Positions 32,259 to 43,800 of a stretch of DNA of 64,000 nucleotides are shown piece after piece; position 1 is the stretch's first letter; each line of letters begins with the position of its first letter. Position numbers and translations under genes: made by a program. Under the pieces are notes generated by a model, which was not told where the DNA came from, searched no databases, and saw only the letters and a program-made list of their open reading frames with translations. This stretch comes from Marinobacter arenosus (GTDB lineage Bacteria > Pseudomonadota > Gammaproteobacteria > Pseudomonadales > Oleiphilaceae): the NCBI RefSeq assembly GCF_019264345.1, contig NZ_JAHVAO010000004.1:128011-192010 (forward strand), given 5' to 3'.

Positions 32259-33230
32259 ATGCGTCTGATCCGAGGCCTGACTAACCTGACAACGCTGTCC
32301 CGTCGCGAGGCGTCGCCTCTGGCGAGCGGCTGCGTCGCGACCATCGGTAATTTCGATGGGGTACATATTGGCCACAGGACGATTCTGGAACAGGTTAAGG
32401 AGAAGGCGTCCAGTCTGGGCCTGCCTTCTGTGGTCATGGTGTTCGAACCCCAGCCCAGGGAATTCTTCCAGGGGGCCGAGGCACCACCCCGACTGATGTC
32501 GTTCAGGCAGAAGTTCGAAGCGTTGACGGCTGCAGGCATCGATTACGTGCTTTGCCTGCATTTCAACGGCCGTTTCCGGCGCCTGACGAGTCGGGAGTTC
32601 ATTGACACGGTTCTGGTGAATGGCCTCGGCGTGCGTCATCTTGTGGTGGGCGACGATTTCCGTTTTGGCTGTGATCGGACGGGCGATTTCATGTTGCTGC
32701 GCGAGGCGGGCGAATCGCTCGGGTTTACCGTGGAAAACACGCGGACGGTGACCATCGGGGGTGAGCGGGTAAGCAGTACCCGGATTCGCGAACGGCTCAA
32801 GGCAGATCGACTCGACGAGGCTGAAGAACTGCTGGGCCACCCTTACCGGATACGTGGGCGTGTTGTCTATGGGCGCCAACTCGGGCGTGAAATTGGCGCG
32901 CCTACTGCGAATATCCTGCTGAAACGCATGGCACCGCTGCAAGGGGTCTATGTGGTCAGCACCACGCTGGACGATGGTTCGGTCTATGACGGAGTTGCCA
33001 ACATTGGCCTGCGACCGACGGTAGACGGCAAACAGCCGGCTCTGGAAGTGCACCTGTTCGACTTTGCTGGCACACTTTATGGTCGCCACATCGACGTCGT
33101 GTTCCGTCACGGGCTGCGCAATGAAATCAAATTCGGCTCCGTGGATGCCCTGAAAGAACAGATCGCCCGCGATTTCAGCGATGCCCGGGCCTGGATTGCC
33201 AATAATGGATCCACGCGGCTGGCACATTGA
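32259..33230 (+). CDS. ribF: Bifunctional riboflavin kinase / FAD synthetase
   Basis: Converts riboflavin to FMN and FAD. 323 aa. The N-terminal FAD synthetase domain has TIGNFDGVHIGHR and STRIRERLKADRLDEAEELLG. The C-terminal flavokinase domain has GREIGAPTANI. First gene of ribF-ileS-lspA-fkpB-ispH; functionally it completes the pathway of the rib genes at 16-19 kb. Confidence 0.97.
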   Translation: MRLIRGLTNLTTLSRREASPLASGCVATIGNFDGVHIGHRTILEQVKEKASSLGLPSVVMVFEPQPREFFQGAEAPPRLMSFRQKFEALTAAGIDYVLCLHFNGRFRRLTSREFIDTVLVNGLGVRHLVVGDDFRFGCDRTGDFMLLREAGESLGFTVENTRTVTIGGERVSSTRIRERLKADRLDEAEELLGHPYRIRGRVVYGRQLGREIGAPTANILLKRMAPLQGVYVVSTTLDDGSVYDGVANIGLRPTVDGKQPALEVHLFDFAGTLYGRHIDVVFRHGLRNEIKFGSVDALKEQIARDFSDARAWIANNGSTRLAH

Positions 33231-33301
33231 AAACCCGCGGTTGCGGACCGCACATACATGACTACTGACCCAAACTGACCAAAAGAGTACGCACACAGAC
33301 C

Positions 33302-36121
33302 ATGAGCGACTACAAGCACACCCTGAATCTGCCGGAAACCGCCTTTCCGATGCGCGGCAACCTGGCCAAGCGTGAGCCGGACATGCTCAAGCGCTGGCAG
33401 GATCTCGACGTGTACGGCAACCTGCGCAAGCAGCGCGAGGGGCGGGAAAAATTCGTTCTTCACGATGGCCCTCCGTACGCCAACGGCAGCATTCACATTG
33501 GTCATGCGGTCAACAAAATCCTGAAAGACATGATCGTCAAGTCGCGCAGCTTCATGGGCTACGATGCACCCTACGTCCCCGGTTGGGACTGCCACGGTCT
33601 GCCCATCGAGCACAAGGTAGAGCAGGAAATCGGCAAAGCCGGGGTTAAGGTCGACTACAAGACGTTCCGTCAGGCCTGCCGCGACTACGCGACCAAGCAG
33701 ATTGCCGGTCAGAAACAGGATTTCATTCGCCTCGGGGTCATGGGCGAGTGGGACAAGCCTTATCTGACCATGGATCCGAAAGTGGAAGCCGGCATTGTTC
33801 GCGCGCTCGGAAAGATCGTGGCCAAAGGACACCTGGTGCGCGGGTACAAGCCGGTTTACTGGAGTGTGGTGGGTCAGTCCGCACTGGCAGAAGCCGAGGT
33901 CGAGTACCAGGACAAAACCTCGACCCAGATTGATGTGCGTTTTACCGCCGTCGATCAGGCAAAGGCGTTGTCCCTGTTCGGGATCGATAAAGGCGACGGC
34001 GACGTTTCCGTGGTTATCTGGACCACCACGCCCTGGACCATCCCGGCCAACCAGGCTGTCTCCCTGAACGCTGAGCTTCAGTATGCCCTGGTCCAGGCTG
34101 ATGTCGGCGCAGGTCCCGAACGCCTGATCCTGTCGGCCGATATGGTGGACGGCATCATGAGTCGTTGGGAGGTTGAGGGCTATGAGGTGCTGGCGACCTG
34201 TTCCGGAGCCGACCTCGAGCATCTGGCCCTTCAGCATCCGTTCTACGACAAGCAGGTGCCGGTCATCCTGGGCGATCACGTGTCCACCGACGCTGGCACC
34301 GGTGCTGTCCATACCGCACCCGATCATGGTATGGAAGATTTTGAGGTGGGCAAGGCCTACAACATCGATACCCTTAACCTGGTCCAGGCTGATGGCACCT
34401 ACACCAGCGCTGCCGGCGAGTTGGCGGGTGTGCACGTGTACAAGGCCGACGAACCCGTCTGCGCCGCGCTGACCCGTGAGGGCAAGCTGGTACGTTCCGA
34501 GAAGTTCCGGCACAGCTATCCCCATTGCTGGCGCACCAAGACGCCATTGATCTACCGGGCTACCCCGCAGTGGTTCATCAGCATGGACAAGGAAAACCTG
34601 CGAGCAGATGCTCTTGAGGCCATCAAGGGCGTGCGCTGGGTGCCGTCCTGGGGTCAGAACCGTATTGAGGCCATGTTCCAGCAGTCCCCGGACTGGTGTA
34701 TCTCGCGCCAGCGGACCTGGGGCGTGCCGATTACGCTGTTTATCCACAAGGAAACCCAGGAACTGCACCCGGATACCCAGAACCTGATCGAAAAAGTTGC
34801 CCAGGAAATCGAGGTGGGCGGCATTGATGCCTGGTACGACATCGAGCCGGCCGCGTTCTTGGGCGCTGACGCCGAGCGGTACGAAAAGGTTACCGATACC
34901 CTGGATGTCTGGTTCGATTCCGGCGTTACTCACGAATCCGTGCTCCGCGTCCGTGAAGAGCTCGGGCAGTTCCCGGCGGACATGTACCTGGAGGGCTCGG
35001 ATCAGCACCGTGGCTGGTTCCAGTCGTCACTGAAAACGTCCATCGCCATGAACGGTGTGGCACCGTATAAGCAGGTCCTGACGCACGGCTTCACCGTGGA
35101 CGGCAAAGGGCACAAGATGTCCAAGTCCCTCGGAAACGTGATCGCACCCCAGGAAGTCATGAACGAACTGGGTGCTGACATCCTGCGTTTGTGGGTTGCG
35201 GCGACTGATTACAGCGGTGAAATGACCGTCTCCAAGGACATTCTGCGTCAGACGGCCGACGGTTACCGTCGGATTCGCAACACCTCCCGCTTCCTGCTGA
35301 GCAACCTCAGCGGGTTTGATCCCGAGCAGCACATGGTGGCGCCGGAGGACATGATTGCTCTGGATCGCTGGATGGTGGACCGCGCGCTGCAGCTGCAGAA
35401 CGAGCTGCATGAGGATTACCAGAACTACGCCTTCCTGCGCATCTATCAGAAGGTGTACAACTTCTGCGAGGCGACCCTGGGTGGTTTCTATCTCGATATC
35501 ATCAAGGATCGCCAGTACACCACGCCTGCCGATAGCCTTCCGCGGCGTTCGTGTCAGACCGCTCTGTATCACGTTGCCGAGGCCCTGGTGCGCTGGATCG
35601 CTCCGATTCTCAGCTTTACCGCTGACGAAATCTGGCAGCATCTGCCGGGCGAGCGTGGCGATACCGTCTTTTACGAGACCTGGTACGACGGCTTGGCCGC
35701 GCTGCCGGAAACGGCCGAACTGGGCCGGGACTACTGGCGTGAGATCTACGGCGTCAAGGAAGCCGTCAACAAGTGCCTGGAAGAAGCCCGAGCTCGAGGG
35801 GAGATCAAAGGTTCATTAAGCGCGGAAGTCACGCTTTTCTGCGAGGGTGATCTGGCGGCGAACCTCAAGCATTTGGGCGAAGAACTCCGGTTCGTACTGA
35901 TCACGTCGGAGGCCACGGTGAAGTCGCCGTCAGAAGCCGGCGATGCTGAACTGACCGGCCACGAAGGCTTGCGCGTTGCGGTAACCCCGGCAGCCCACGC
36001 CAAGTGTGAGCGTTGCTGGCATCATCGGGAAGACGTTGGTCGCAACGAGAAGTATGCAGACCTGTGTGCCCGCTGTGTGACCAACGTGGAAGGGCCCGGC
36101 GAAGCCCGCTCGTTCGCCTGA
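33302..36121 (+). CDS. ileS: Isoleucyl-tRNA synthetase
   Basis: Charges tRNA-Ile. 939 aa, class I bacterial type. HIGH motif in [11 protein letters not shown] at about residue 66, editing domain with [17 protein letters not shown] at about 604-608, and a C-terminal zinc finger with CERC (902-905) and CARC (922-925). Its last base is the first base of the lspA start (TGATG). Confidence 0.98.
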   Translation: MSDYKHTLNLPETAFPMRGNLAKREPDMLKRWQDLDVYGNLRKQREGREKFVLHDGPPYANGSIHIGHAVNKILKDMIVKSRSFMGYDAPYVPGWDCHGLPIEHKVEQEIGKAGVKVDYKTFRQACRDYATKQIAGQKQDFIRLGVMGEWDKPYLTMDPKVEAGIVRALGKIVAKGHLVRGYKPVYWSVVGQSALAEAEVEYQDKTSTQIDVRFTAVDQAKALSLFGIDKGDGDVSVVIWTTTPWTIPANQAVSLNAELQYALVQADVGAGPERLILSADMVDGIMSRWEVEGYEVLATCSGADLEHLALQHPFYDKQVPVILGDHVSTDAGTGAVHTAPDHGMEDFEVGKAYNIDTLNLVQADGTYTSAAGELAGVHVYKADEPVCAALTREGKLVRSEKFRHSYPHCWRTKTPLIYRATPQWFISMDKENLRADALEAIKGVRWVPSWGQNRIEAMFQQSPDWCISRQRTWGVPITLFIHKETQELHPDTQNLIEKVAQEIEVGGIDAWYDIEPAAFLGADAERYEKVTDTLDVWFDSGVTHESVLRVREELGQFPADMYLEGSDQHRGWFQSSLKTSIAMNGVAPYKQVLTHGFTVDGKGHKMSKSLGNVIAPQEVMNELGADILRLWVAATDYSGEMTVSKDILRQTADGYRRIRNTSRFLLSNLSGFDPEQHMVAPEDMIALDRWMVDRALQLQNELHEDYQNYAFLRIYQKVYNFCEATLGGFYLDIIKDRQYTTPADSLPRRSCQTALYHVAEALVRWIAPILSFTADEIWQHLPGERGDTVFYETWYDGLAALPETAELGRDYWREIYGVKEAVNKCLEEARARGEIKGSLSAEVTLFCEGDLAANLKHLGEELRFVLITSEATVKSPSEAGDAELTGHEGLRVAVTPAAHAKCERCWHHREDVGRNEKYADLCARCVTNVEGPGEARSFA

Positions 36122-36651
36122 TGGACGCGACCATGACTGACACGGCGAACGGGTCCAAGTTGAAATGGCTGTGGCTGGCGGTGCTGGTGATCGTGCTGGA
36201 TCTTGGCACCAAGGCGCTGGCCACCGCCACGCTGACCTACGGCGATCCGGTGCCCGTCATTCCCATGTTCAACCTGACCCTGCTGCACAACACCGGGGCG
36301 GCCTTCAGCTTTTTGGCGCAGGCCGACGGCTGGCAGCGCTGGTTCTTTGTCGCCCTGGCGCTGGTGGTCAGTACGGTGCTGGTTGTCTGGTTGCGAAAGC
36401 TGCAACGCCATGAAACCTGGACCGCGGTTGCCATCGTACTCATTCTTGGCGGCGCCCTTGGTAATGTCTACGACCGTGTGGTGCATGGATACGTGGTCGA
36501 TTTCCTGCATTTCTACTGGCAGGACTGGCATTTCCCGGCCTTCAATCTGGCGGATACGGCCATTACCATCGGTGCCGGCATGATGATTCTTGATATGTTC
36601 CGCAAACCCGACGACTCGGACGGGGATGCCGAAAGGAGTGACCCACGCTGA
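36121..36651 (+). CDS. lspA: Lipoprotein signal peptidase (signal peptidase II)
   Basis: Inner-membrane aspartyl protease that removes signal peptides from prolipoproteins. 176 aa with four hydrophobic segments. The catalytic Asps lie in [15 protein letters not shown] and FNLADTAI, and LDLGTKAL near the N-terminus is the family DxxTK block. I start at 36121, coupled to ileS; 36133 is an alternative. The frame extends further upstream inside ileS, which I ignore. One-base overlap with fkpB. Confidence 0.95.
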   Translation: MDATMTDTANGSKLKWLWLAVLVIVLDLGTKALATATLTYGDPVPVIPMFNLTLLHNTGAAFSFLAQADGWQRWFFVALALVVSTVLVVWLRKLQRHETWTAVAIVLILGGALGNVYDRVVHGYVVDFLHFYWQDWHFPAFNLADTAITIGAGMMILDMFRKPDDSDGDAERSDPR

Positions 36652-37103
36652 TGAAAGAATTGCCTGTAGATAAGGGTACCCGCGTCAAGTTGCACTTTGC
36701 GCTGAAGTTTCCCGATGGCGAAGTGATCGATTCCACGTTTGAGAAGGAGCCGGCCACCCTGGAAATTGGCGACGACAATCTCCCGGAGAACTTCGAGGCC
36801 TATTTGATGGGCATGAAAGCCGGCGAGCGTAACAGCTACGAAGTGCCGCCCGAGAAGGCCTTTGGCCAGCACAACCCGAACAATGTCCAGACCTTCAAGC
36901 GCCACGAATTCAGTGCCGACATGGTGCTCGAGCCGGGCGTGATGATCTCCTTTGCCGATGCGCGCCAGAGCGAGCTTCCGGGCGTCGTCAGCCGGGTGGA
37001 GGGCGACGAAGTAGAGGTGGATTTCAATCACCCCCTTGCGGGGCGTACACTGACCTTTGAGGTGGAAATCATTGATGTTGAGCCCGCCAGGCCGACACAC
37101 TGA
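36651..37103 (+). CDS. fkpB: FKBP-type peptidyl-prolyl isomerase, SlyD/FkpB type
   Basis: Cytoplasmic proline isomerase/chaperone. 150 aa. The FKBP core is split by an inserted flap, giving VKLHFALKFPDGEVIDSTF near the start and the flap segment around GMKAGERNSYEVPPEKAFG. No His-rich metal tail, which favours FkpB (SlpA) over SlyD. The conserved position between lspA and ispH agrees. Confidence 0.95.
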   Translation: MKELPVDKGTRVKLHFALKFPDGEVIDSTFEKEPATLEIGDDNLPENFEAYLMGMKAGERNSYEVPPEKAFGQHNPNNVQTFKRHEFSADMVLEPGVMISFADARQSELPGVVSRVEGDEVEVDFNHPLAGRTLTFEVEIIDVEPARPTH

Positions 37104-37142
37104 CACGACACCCAGACTATTCAATACCAGCGGGAAGTTACC

Positions 37143-38096
37143 ATGCAGATCCGACTCGCCAATCCTCGCGGCTTTTGCGCCGGCGTGGACCGGGCCATTG
37201 AAATCGTCAACCGCGCCCTGGATGTGTTTGGCGCGCCGATTTACGTGCGGCACGAGGTGGTTCACAACAAATTCGTGGTCGACAACCTGCGCAATCGCGG
37301 TGCCATCTTCGTGGACGAGCTCGACGAGGTGCCGGACGACAAGCTGGTCATCTTCAGCGCCCACGGCGTGTCCCAGGCCGTGCAGAACGAGGCGTCACGC
37401 CGCGGCCTGAAGGTGTTCGATGCCACCTGTCCGCTGGTGACCAAAGTGCATATGGAGGTCATGCGTTACAGCCGTGACGGCCGGGAGTGCATCCTGATCG
37501 GCCACCATGGCCATCCCGAAGTGGAAGGCACCATGGGGCAGTACGATCACAGCAATGGTGGTGACATCTATCTGGTCGAAGACGAAGCGGATGTTGCCAA
37601 GCTGGACGTCAAAGACGCCAGCCGTCTTTCCTACGTTACCCAAACCACCCTCTCCATGGATGACACCGCCCGGGTCATTGACTCCCTGCGGGAAAAATTT
37701 CCCCAGATTGAAGGGCCCCGTAAGGACGACATCTGCTACGCCACCCAGAATCGCCAGGATGCCGTGAAGCAGCTTGCCGGTGATTGCGACCTGATGCTGG
37801 TCGTCGGCTCGCCCAACAGTTCCAACTCCAACCGCTTGCGGGAGTTGGCAGAGCGGATGGGAACCCCCGCCTATCTGATCGACGAAGCCGCGCAGATTGA
37901 TCCGGTTTGGCTGGAAGGCAAAATGTCGGTCGGTGTCACGGCCGGAGCCTCCGCGCCGGAAGTGCTGGTAAATGAGGTGATTGCGCGCCTCCAGGAACTT
38001 GGCGGCAGCGTTCCGGAGGAGATTGCCGGGCGCGAGGAGAACATTGTGTTTTCCATGCCGAAAGAGTTGCGAATAGATGCTGTCGAGGTTTCCTGA
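37143..38096 (+). CDS. ispH: 4-hydroxy-3-methylbut-2-enyl diphosphate reductase
   Basis: Last step of the MEP isoprenoid pathway; a 4Fe-4S enzyme. 317 aa. Cluster cysteines appear in [12 protein letters not shown] (Cys12), [12 protein letters not shown] and [23 protein letters not shown] and [11 protein letters not shown] are substrate-binding motifs. It lies immediately upstream of the minor pilin operon, as lytB does in P. aeruginosa. Confidence 0.98.
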   Translation: MQIRLANPRGFCAGVDRAIEIVNRALDVFGAPIYVRHEVVHNKFVVDNLRNRGAIFVDELDEVPDDKLVIFSAHGVSQAVQNEASRRGLKVFDATCPLVTKVHMEVMRYSRDGRECILIGHHGHPEVEGTMGQYDHSNGGDIYLVEDEADVAKLDVKDASRLSYVTQTTLSMDDTARVIDSLREKFPQIEGPRKDDICYATQNRQDAVKQLAGDCDLMLVVGSPNSSNSNRLRELAERMGTPAYLIDEAAQIDPVWLEGKMSVGVTAGASAPEVLVNEVIARLQELGGSVPEEIAGREENIVFSMPKELRIDAVEVS

Positions 38097-38195
38097 ACTC
38101 GACAGCCTTTGAACGGCATCACATCTTTTTCTTTTCCCTAACCGCTTATCCCTCGTATAAATCCGCTTGTCGCCCATTGCTGGAATGGCTTGTTG

Positions 38196-38204
38196 GCGTT
38201 CGTT
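38196..38204 (+). promoter_or_regulatory. Possible AlgR-like site before fimU
   Basis: GCGTTCGTT matches 7 of 9 bases of the AlgR box CCGTTCGTC known to control the fimU operon in P. aeruginosa, and sits 39 bp upstream of the fimU start. Single weak match. Confidence 0.25.
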
Positions 38205-38242
38205 AATGTTTCGATACGTCATAATAGAAGTGGGTTTTATCT

Positions 38243-38755
38243 GTGCGATCCAATAAAGGTTTTACACTCTTAGAGCTGCTAATTACGCTTGCACTGATTG
38301 GAATAATAGCTGGATTGGCAGTTCCTTCATTCGCCCAAGTACTTGCCAATAACCGTATTACCTCAGTGACGAATAATCTGATTGGTGTCCTGAACTATGC
38401 GCGAGCGGAATCCGTCAAGCGCGGCCGTGCTGTGGATGTCACCGCGTTGGCTTCGGCTGGCAATGGTGATGAGTGGGGCGGTGGCTGGAGGGTTTGGGTG
38501 GACTCGGGCGCTGCTGATTACCAACCGGGAGAAGAAATTCGTATTTTTAACCAAGTTCCTGATTCCGTAACTATCAATGGCACCGATGGCGTCACGAACT
38601 TTCGCTTTCGCGCAAATGGCTTTGTCGATCCTTCGCCGGCAGCCGGTGCGGAATATAGCTTCCAAGTTTGTGATGATCGTACGGGGGAGACCGGTCGGAT
38701 TATCCGGATTCATACCTCTGGGCGGGTTCGCCATGAAACAGTTACCTGTGGATAG
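38243..38755 (+). CDS. fimU: Minor pilin FimU (GspH/FimT family)
   Basis: 170 aa. Short leader ending NKG, then FTLLELLITLALIGIIAG: prepilin peptidase site with Glu5 of the mature chain, then the hydrophobic alpha-helix. The rest is a GspH-type beta domain with two cysteines (FQVCDD and ETVTCG). Start is GTG at 38243, with weak Shine-Dalgarno. First gene of fimU-pilV-pilW-pilX-pilY1-pilE, whose products prime type IV pilus assembly and form the tip (known in P. aeruginosa). Confidence 0.92.
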   Translation: MRSNKGFTLLELLITLALIGIIAGLAVPSFAQVLANNRITSVTNNLIGVLNYARAESVKRGRAVDVTALASAGNGDEWGGGWRVWVDSGAADYQPGEEIRIFNQVPDSVTINGTDGVTNFRFRANGFVDPSPAAGAEYSFQVCDDRTGETGRIIRIHTSGRVRHETVTCG

Positions 38756-38764
38756 GAGTTGGTT

Positions 38765-39226
38765 GTGATCAGACTATCGCGCCGTGAAACTGGCTTTACC
38801 ATGATAGAGGTGCTGGTTGCCCTCATCATCTTGGCGATCGGTTTGCTGGGCGTTGCGGGTGTTCAGACACTCGCCATGAAGCAGACAACTAACTCTCATG
38901 TTCGTTCCCAGGTCAGCATCCTCGCCTACGACATGGTTGAGCGAGTTCGGGCCAATTTACCGGGTGCGGAGGCAGGAGCATACAGCAGTTTTACTAGCGC
39001 TCCGGAGACCGTCCCAACGTGCTCACCCTGCAACTCTGCGCAAATTGCAGTGCTGGATGCCAGCCAATGGTTTTCAAACCTTAACGGCTCCATCCCGGGC
39101 TTTACTGGAGCCAGTGTCGTGCTCGCCAACGGTGTGGCAACGATCACCATAAACTGGTCTGAACGTGATCTCGGTGACGATTCGGTTGCCCAAACCTATC
39201 AACTTGATGCCAGGGTCTTGCAATGA
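38765..39226 (+). CDS. pilV: Minor pilin PilV
   Basis: 153 aa. Leader ending ETG then FTMIEVLVALIILAIGLLG, the PilV/GspI-type N-terminus with Glu5. GTG at 38765 is chosen because AGGAG lies 6 nt upstream (38754-38758); a TTG at 38759 would sit directly against that site. CSPC near the middle may form a disulfide. Overlaps pilW by 4 bp. Confidence 0.92.
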   Translation: MIRLSRRETGFTMIEVLVALIILAIGLLGVAGVQTLAMKQTTNSHVRSQVSILAYDMVERVRANLPGAEAGAYSSFTSAPETVPTCSPCNSAQIAVLDASQWFSNLNGSIPGFTGASVVLANGVATITINWSERDLGDDSVAQTYQLDARVLQ

Positions 39227-40284
39227 GTTTGTTTATAAAACAAAAGCAGCAGGGGCTTTCACTTATAGAAATCATGATTGCCCTCACACTTGGTCTGATT
39301 CTTACCGCAGGTCTGGTGCAGATATTTGTCAGCAATCAGAAAAGTTTTTCACTGACTGCGGCCAGTGCTCGGGTGCTGGAAAGTGGGCGGATGTCGGCAG
39401 AGTTACTCGCAAGGGCGGTTCGAAATGCTGATTATTGGGGGTGCTCTGGTGGGCTGGGTAATGCGGTAAACAATTTGGATCCGAATGGGCCCGGGTATAA
39501 CACAGCGACTCTGGGGTTCGGAGAAGGCCTGGAAGGTACTGATAATCATAGTGGGACCCCCGGAACAGGAGAACCACCAGCTCTGGCAGGTACGGACAGC
39601 TTTATCGTACGTGGCGTTGGTGGAGCGGCTGATATCAAAATTGACCAGGTAATGGTTCAGCCCTCGGCGGTTCTTCATGTTAATGATTCGACCTCGCTCG
39701 ATGATGGCGACATTGTTTTCATCACAGATTGTCAAGGCGGCGATATATTTCAGGCTACGAATGTCAATGCCAACGGAAATGTTGTCCACAACACCGGCAG
39801 CAATTCCCCTGGCAATTACAACCCGGGCAACTGTACTAACGGCAACGGTACCGGTAACGCTCACTGTCTGTCGCAGGTCTACGATGCTGGCGCCGCAATC
39901 TATATCCCGTATTTTGAGCAATATTATGTAGGGCAAGGAGCCAGTGGCGAGCCCGCTCTGTTTTTGCGAACGGGCTTAATGTCGGGGACTAACGCTGGCC
40001 AGACCTCTGATATCGAATTGATTGAAGGCATTGAAAATATGCAGGTTCTTTATGGGGATGATAGCGACGGAGATGGAACTGCGGATCTGTGGGGCAAAGC
40101 CACTGATGTCACTATGGCGGATGTTGTGGCCATGCGGGTCAGCCTTCTGAGCCGCTCCGAAGCAAATAATGTGGCGCCAGATCAACCCAATATCTCCTTG
40201 GGTGGCAGCACCTATGGGGGGGATGGTCGCTTACGCCGGGTCTACACCTTTACCGCAGCGATTCGAAACAGGGTTGGAGGATAG
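39223..40284 (+). CDS. pilW: Minor pilin PilW
   Basis: 353 aa. QQG then LSLIEIMIALTLGLILTAG, with Glu5, is the PilW/GspJ-type N-terminus; the large C-terminal domain is Gly/Asn-rich. An Asp-rich loop DSDGDGTAD (residues 280-288) has the spacing of a calcium-binding loop. Sits in the P. aeruginosa order between pilV and pilX. Base composition is richer in A/T than upstream genes. Confidence 0.93.
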   Translation: MSLFIKQKQQGLSLIEIMIALTLGLILTAGLVQIFVSNQKSFSLTAASARVLESGRMSAELLARAVRNADYWGCSGGLGNAVNNLDPNGPGYNTATLGFGEGLEGTDNHSGTPGTGEPPALAGTDSFIVRGVGGAADIKIDQVMVQPSAVLHVNDSTSLDDGDIVFITDCQGGDIFQATNVNANGNVVHNTGSNSPGNYNPGNCTNGNGTGNAHCLSQVYDAGAAIYIPYFEQYYVGQGASGEPALFLRTGLMSGTNAGQTSDIELIEGIENMQVLYGDDSDGDGTADLWGKATDVTMADVVAMRVSLLSRSEANNVAPDQPNISLGGSTYGGDGRLRRVYTFTAAIRNRVGG

Positions 40285-40286
40285 TC

Positions 40287-40826
40287 GTGCAGTCACCACT
40301 GGTTCGTCGTCAGAAGGGGGCAGTTCTCCTTACGAGTCTGTTAATTCTGCTGGTGCTCACCCTTCTGGCCATTTCGGGCATGCAGGGCGCGCAGTTGCAG
40401 GAAAAAATGACATCGGCAGTGCGAGATGGGCAAACGGCCCTTGAGGCGGCCGAATACGCCGTTCGCGAGGCAGAGGAATATCTGGAGCAAAATACAGTGA
40501 CATTGGGTAATTTTGGAACCAGTGGCGGTCTGTATACCCGTGCCAATGCCCCTGACCCAATGGCCGATACGACTTGGTCCAGCTCTGATACCAAATCGGT
40601 CGCTGCGACTGGTTTCCCGGGAACCCTTGCAGAGAACCCACGCTATTTCGTGGAGTACATTGGTATCACGACTTCAGCAGAGGCACCGGGTGATCTTCAG
40701 ATTACCAACTACGACGACTTTACTGGTGGATCAAAGCCCCTGGGATTCAGGATTGTGGGGTGGAGCTCTGGCCGAAGCGGGGAGACCCGCCGGATTGTTG
40801 AATCATATTACGGCACCGCGAAGTAA
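40287..40826 (+). CDS. pilX: Minor pilin PilX
   Basis: 179 aa. RRQKG then AVLLTSLLILLVLTLLA; as usual for PilX (and GspK) there is no Glu at position 5, which fits a tip position. MQGAQLQEKM and ALEAAEYAVREAE are PilX_N features. GTG start at 40287 with GGAGG upstream. 15 bp before pilY1. Confidence 0.92.
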   Translation: MQSPLVRRQKGAVLLTSLLILLVLTLLAISGMQGAQLQEKMTSAVRDGQTALEAAEYAVREAEEYLEQNTVTLGNFGTSGGLYTRANAPDPMADTTWSSSDTKSVAATGFPGTLAENPRYFVEYIGITTSAEAPGDLQITNYDDFTGGSKPLGFRIVGWSSGRSGETRRIVESYYGTAK

Positions 40827-40841
40827 CAGAAGGAACAGAGC

Positions 40842-43800
40842 ATGCGTTTAAAGCTTAATACCCTCATCGGTTCACTACTGCTGGTGCTGCCAACCGTGGG
40901 ATACAATGCGCCAGTGACACCCGCTTCCCAGCCGCTGTTTCTTAGTCAGGCGGTCAAGCATAACATTATGCTGGGCATGGACGATTCTGGAAGTATGGAC
41001 TTTGAGGTGCTACTTCCGACCAATGACGGGGCTCTATGGCTTAACGAAAATGGGTCGTTTGTTAACTACAATGGCGGGTTCGTACCCGGGCCTGATTTGC
41101 CCAAATATGCGTATCTTTTCCCCAATGGACGGTCTGCTGACTACGCGAACGGTGCGGCCATCGGGAGTCGGCATGCAATTCCGCCACTGAGGGCATACGC
41201 CTTTGCGCGCAGCCCAATTTATAACAAAGCTTACTACGATCCATCCGTGACTTATAATACTTGGCCGTCCTTCGGTACTATTCAATACCCAGAGTACAAC
41301 GGCACGCAAGCTCCGTATGATCCGAACGAGTACGACGCTACAGACCCTGATACTTATCTCAACCTCGTTGCGGACAAGGCTAACACAGATGACCGAGACA
41401 ACTGGGGTTTTGATATAGCCAGTGAAGCCATGGTCTGTGACGCTCAGGGAACCACTGGAACAGACACTGACAATTGTGACGTTGATGCAAATGGCCAAAA
41501 GAATTACAGCTACTGGCCTGCAACCTACTGGGTTCTTGATGACACATCTGAAGTACAGTTCTCTCCTGATCTGGTTGGTGGAGAGTCCTTCCATACGGAT
41601 AACTCGACCTTGTTGGAATCAGAAGATGCAACGCTTCTGAATGGGTACGAATCGGCAAGTCAGAGCAGCACGGTGGCACGGGGGGTATGGACGAATTCAG
41701 CCTCGGGAGACGATTACATCGCGTCGAACACGGGAGCTCAGAACGATTCACCCGCATCGCAATATGGTCAAGCCAGCATCTCATTTACGGTTCCGGTTGC
41801 TGGAGACTACCAAGTTTGGATTCGAAAGATTTCCAAAGATTCGGATTCCGATTCGCTGTGGGTCAACCTTGAAGGGTTTGGGCCGTCCGCGTCAGTCCCA
41901 TCGAATGCATTGACGCTTACATCGACCAACAACTCGTTTTCCGAGGATGCGTCTGGTGAATACTGGGTAAAATGGTGGCAGGATCTGAAACTTTCCAACG
42001 ACTGGAGTTGGGACTCAGTTGGTACGGCAACCCTGAATGCCGATACTTCGTACACGATACGCATTCGCGCTCGAGAGCGATTGGTTCCTGTCGATCAAAT
42101 ACTGATTTCAAAAGTCAGCGGGAGTGTCCCATCGGGAGCTATGTCCCTTCAGTCACCCCCGCAACGGGTCACCCTTAACTGCTCCGGGATGACTGCGGGG
42201 TATTATTATGATTTTTTCCGTCGGGCGCCGGGGGCTTTCGACTTCCCGGGTGACAGCGATGAGGACTACGCGCTGACACCGGACGGCCGATGCCTGAAGC
42301 GGGTCGAGATCCGCAGTTCTGTGAGCACGTATGCCTCTGGTAGAACCTACGAGAATGAGTTGCAGAACTTCTCCAATTGGTTCACATACTACCGCAGGCG
42401 CCATCAGGCGATGCGCGGCGGGCTGGCTAGTGCATTCCAGGGAATTGGAGGCGTGCAAACCGGTATCTTCTGGATCAATGATCAGCGCCAGGTCACCATG
42501 TATGACCTCAACACGGTCAGTTCGAAAGAAGCTTTTCTCAGCGACGTTTATGACCATGTTAATAGTGGCGGTACAGCGTTACGGTCAGCTTTGAATCATG
42601 CGCGAACACAGTACGAACGCACAGGTGAAGGGGCGCCGATCACCAAGGAATGCCAGAAGAACTTCACCCTCCTTTTTACGGATGGCTACGCTACCGATAC
42701 CGGTTTCTCCGATGCTGATATCGGAAACGCTGATGGCTCGGCTGGCAGTCCTTATCAGGACAGTTACTCCAACACCTTGGCTGATATTGCCTACCAAATG
42801 GCGACAACAAATCCCCGGGCAGACTTAACTCCTGCTGGCCAGGTTGCGGTACCGGCCGCCTGTAGCGAGGATAACCCCCCTGCTTACCTTGATTGCAACA
42901 CTAATTTGCACGTGAACACTTACACGGTCGGGTTAGGTGCCAAGGGTACGGTTCTGGGGAATGGCTATAGCAATGTGCGAGGGGCTTATGACAGCCCTCC
43001 GACTTGGCCGGATGTAAGTGCGACGTCTGATCTGACCCAGATCGATGACCTGTATCACGCCGCAGTCAACGGCAAAGGTGAAATATATAACGCTCAATCC
43101 CCCGCCCAATTGCAAAGCGCATTGTCAGGGTCGATACGTAACATTATTTCCTCTCTTGGAAGTGCGTCCGGCGTAACTTTCAACAGTGCAACCCTTGAAT
43201 CCGACAGTCTGATCTTTAGTGCACTGTTCAACTCCACATCCTGGAGTGGCAACGTGGAAGCCCGTGCCCTGAATCCGACCAATGGTTCCATTGCGACAAC
43301 GAGATCGTGGAGCGCCGCAGACGAACTGGAGAATCAGTTGCCATCTAACAGGGTTATTCTGACCTACAGCAATGACGGAAACGATGGTGTCGCTTTCCAG
43401 TGGGCCAACCTCGACACTGGCCAGCAGGCGGACTTATCGATGGGGCCGGGTGGTAGCGCTGATGACTTGGGTGATGAGCGGGTCGCTTACCTCCGCGGTG
43501 CCACCACTCTGGAAGGCCAGCAGTTCCGGAATCGAGATCGCAAGCTCGGGGATATCGTTAATTCCACCCCGTTATTTGTTGGGCCTCCCCGTATGAACTG
43601 GCCAGATGCAGAACCTTTTGGGACTGAAGCATTGCGTTACTCTGCATTCAGAGGGAATGCGACAAATGTTGCACGGACAGCAATGGTTTACGTCGGAGCC
43701 AACGACGGGATGCTGCATGGCTTCAAGGCCGTTGAGAGTTCCGCCGACGGTGGTGGTGACGAGTTGCTGGCCTATGTGCCTCGCTCGATCTTCTCCGCTT

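Noticed and set aside
33107..35008. 633-codon minus-strand open frame opposite ileS
   Set aside because: Antisense shadow of ileS and the ribF end; no domain or ribosome-binding site.
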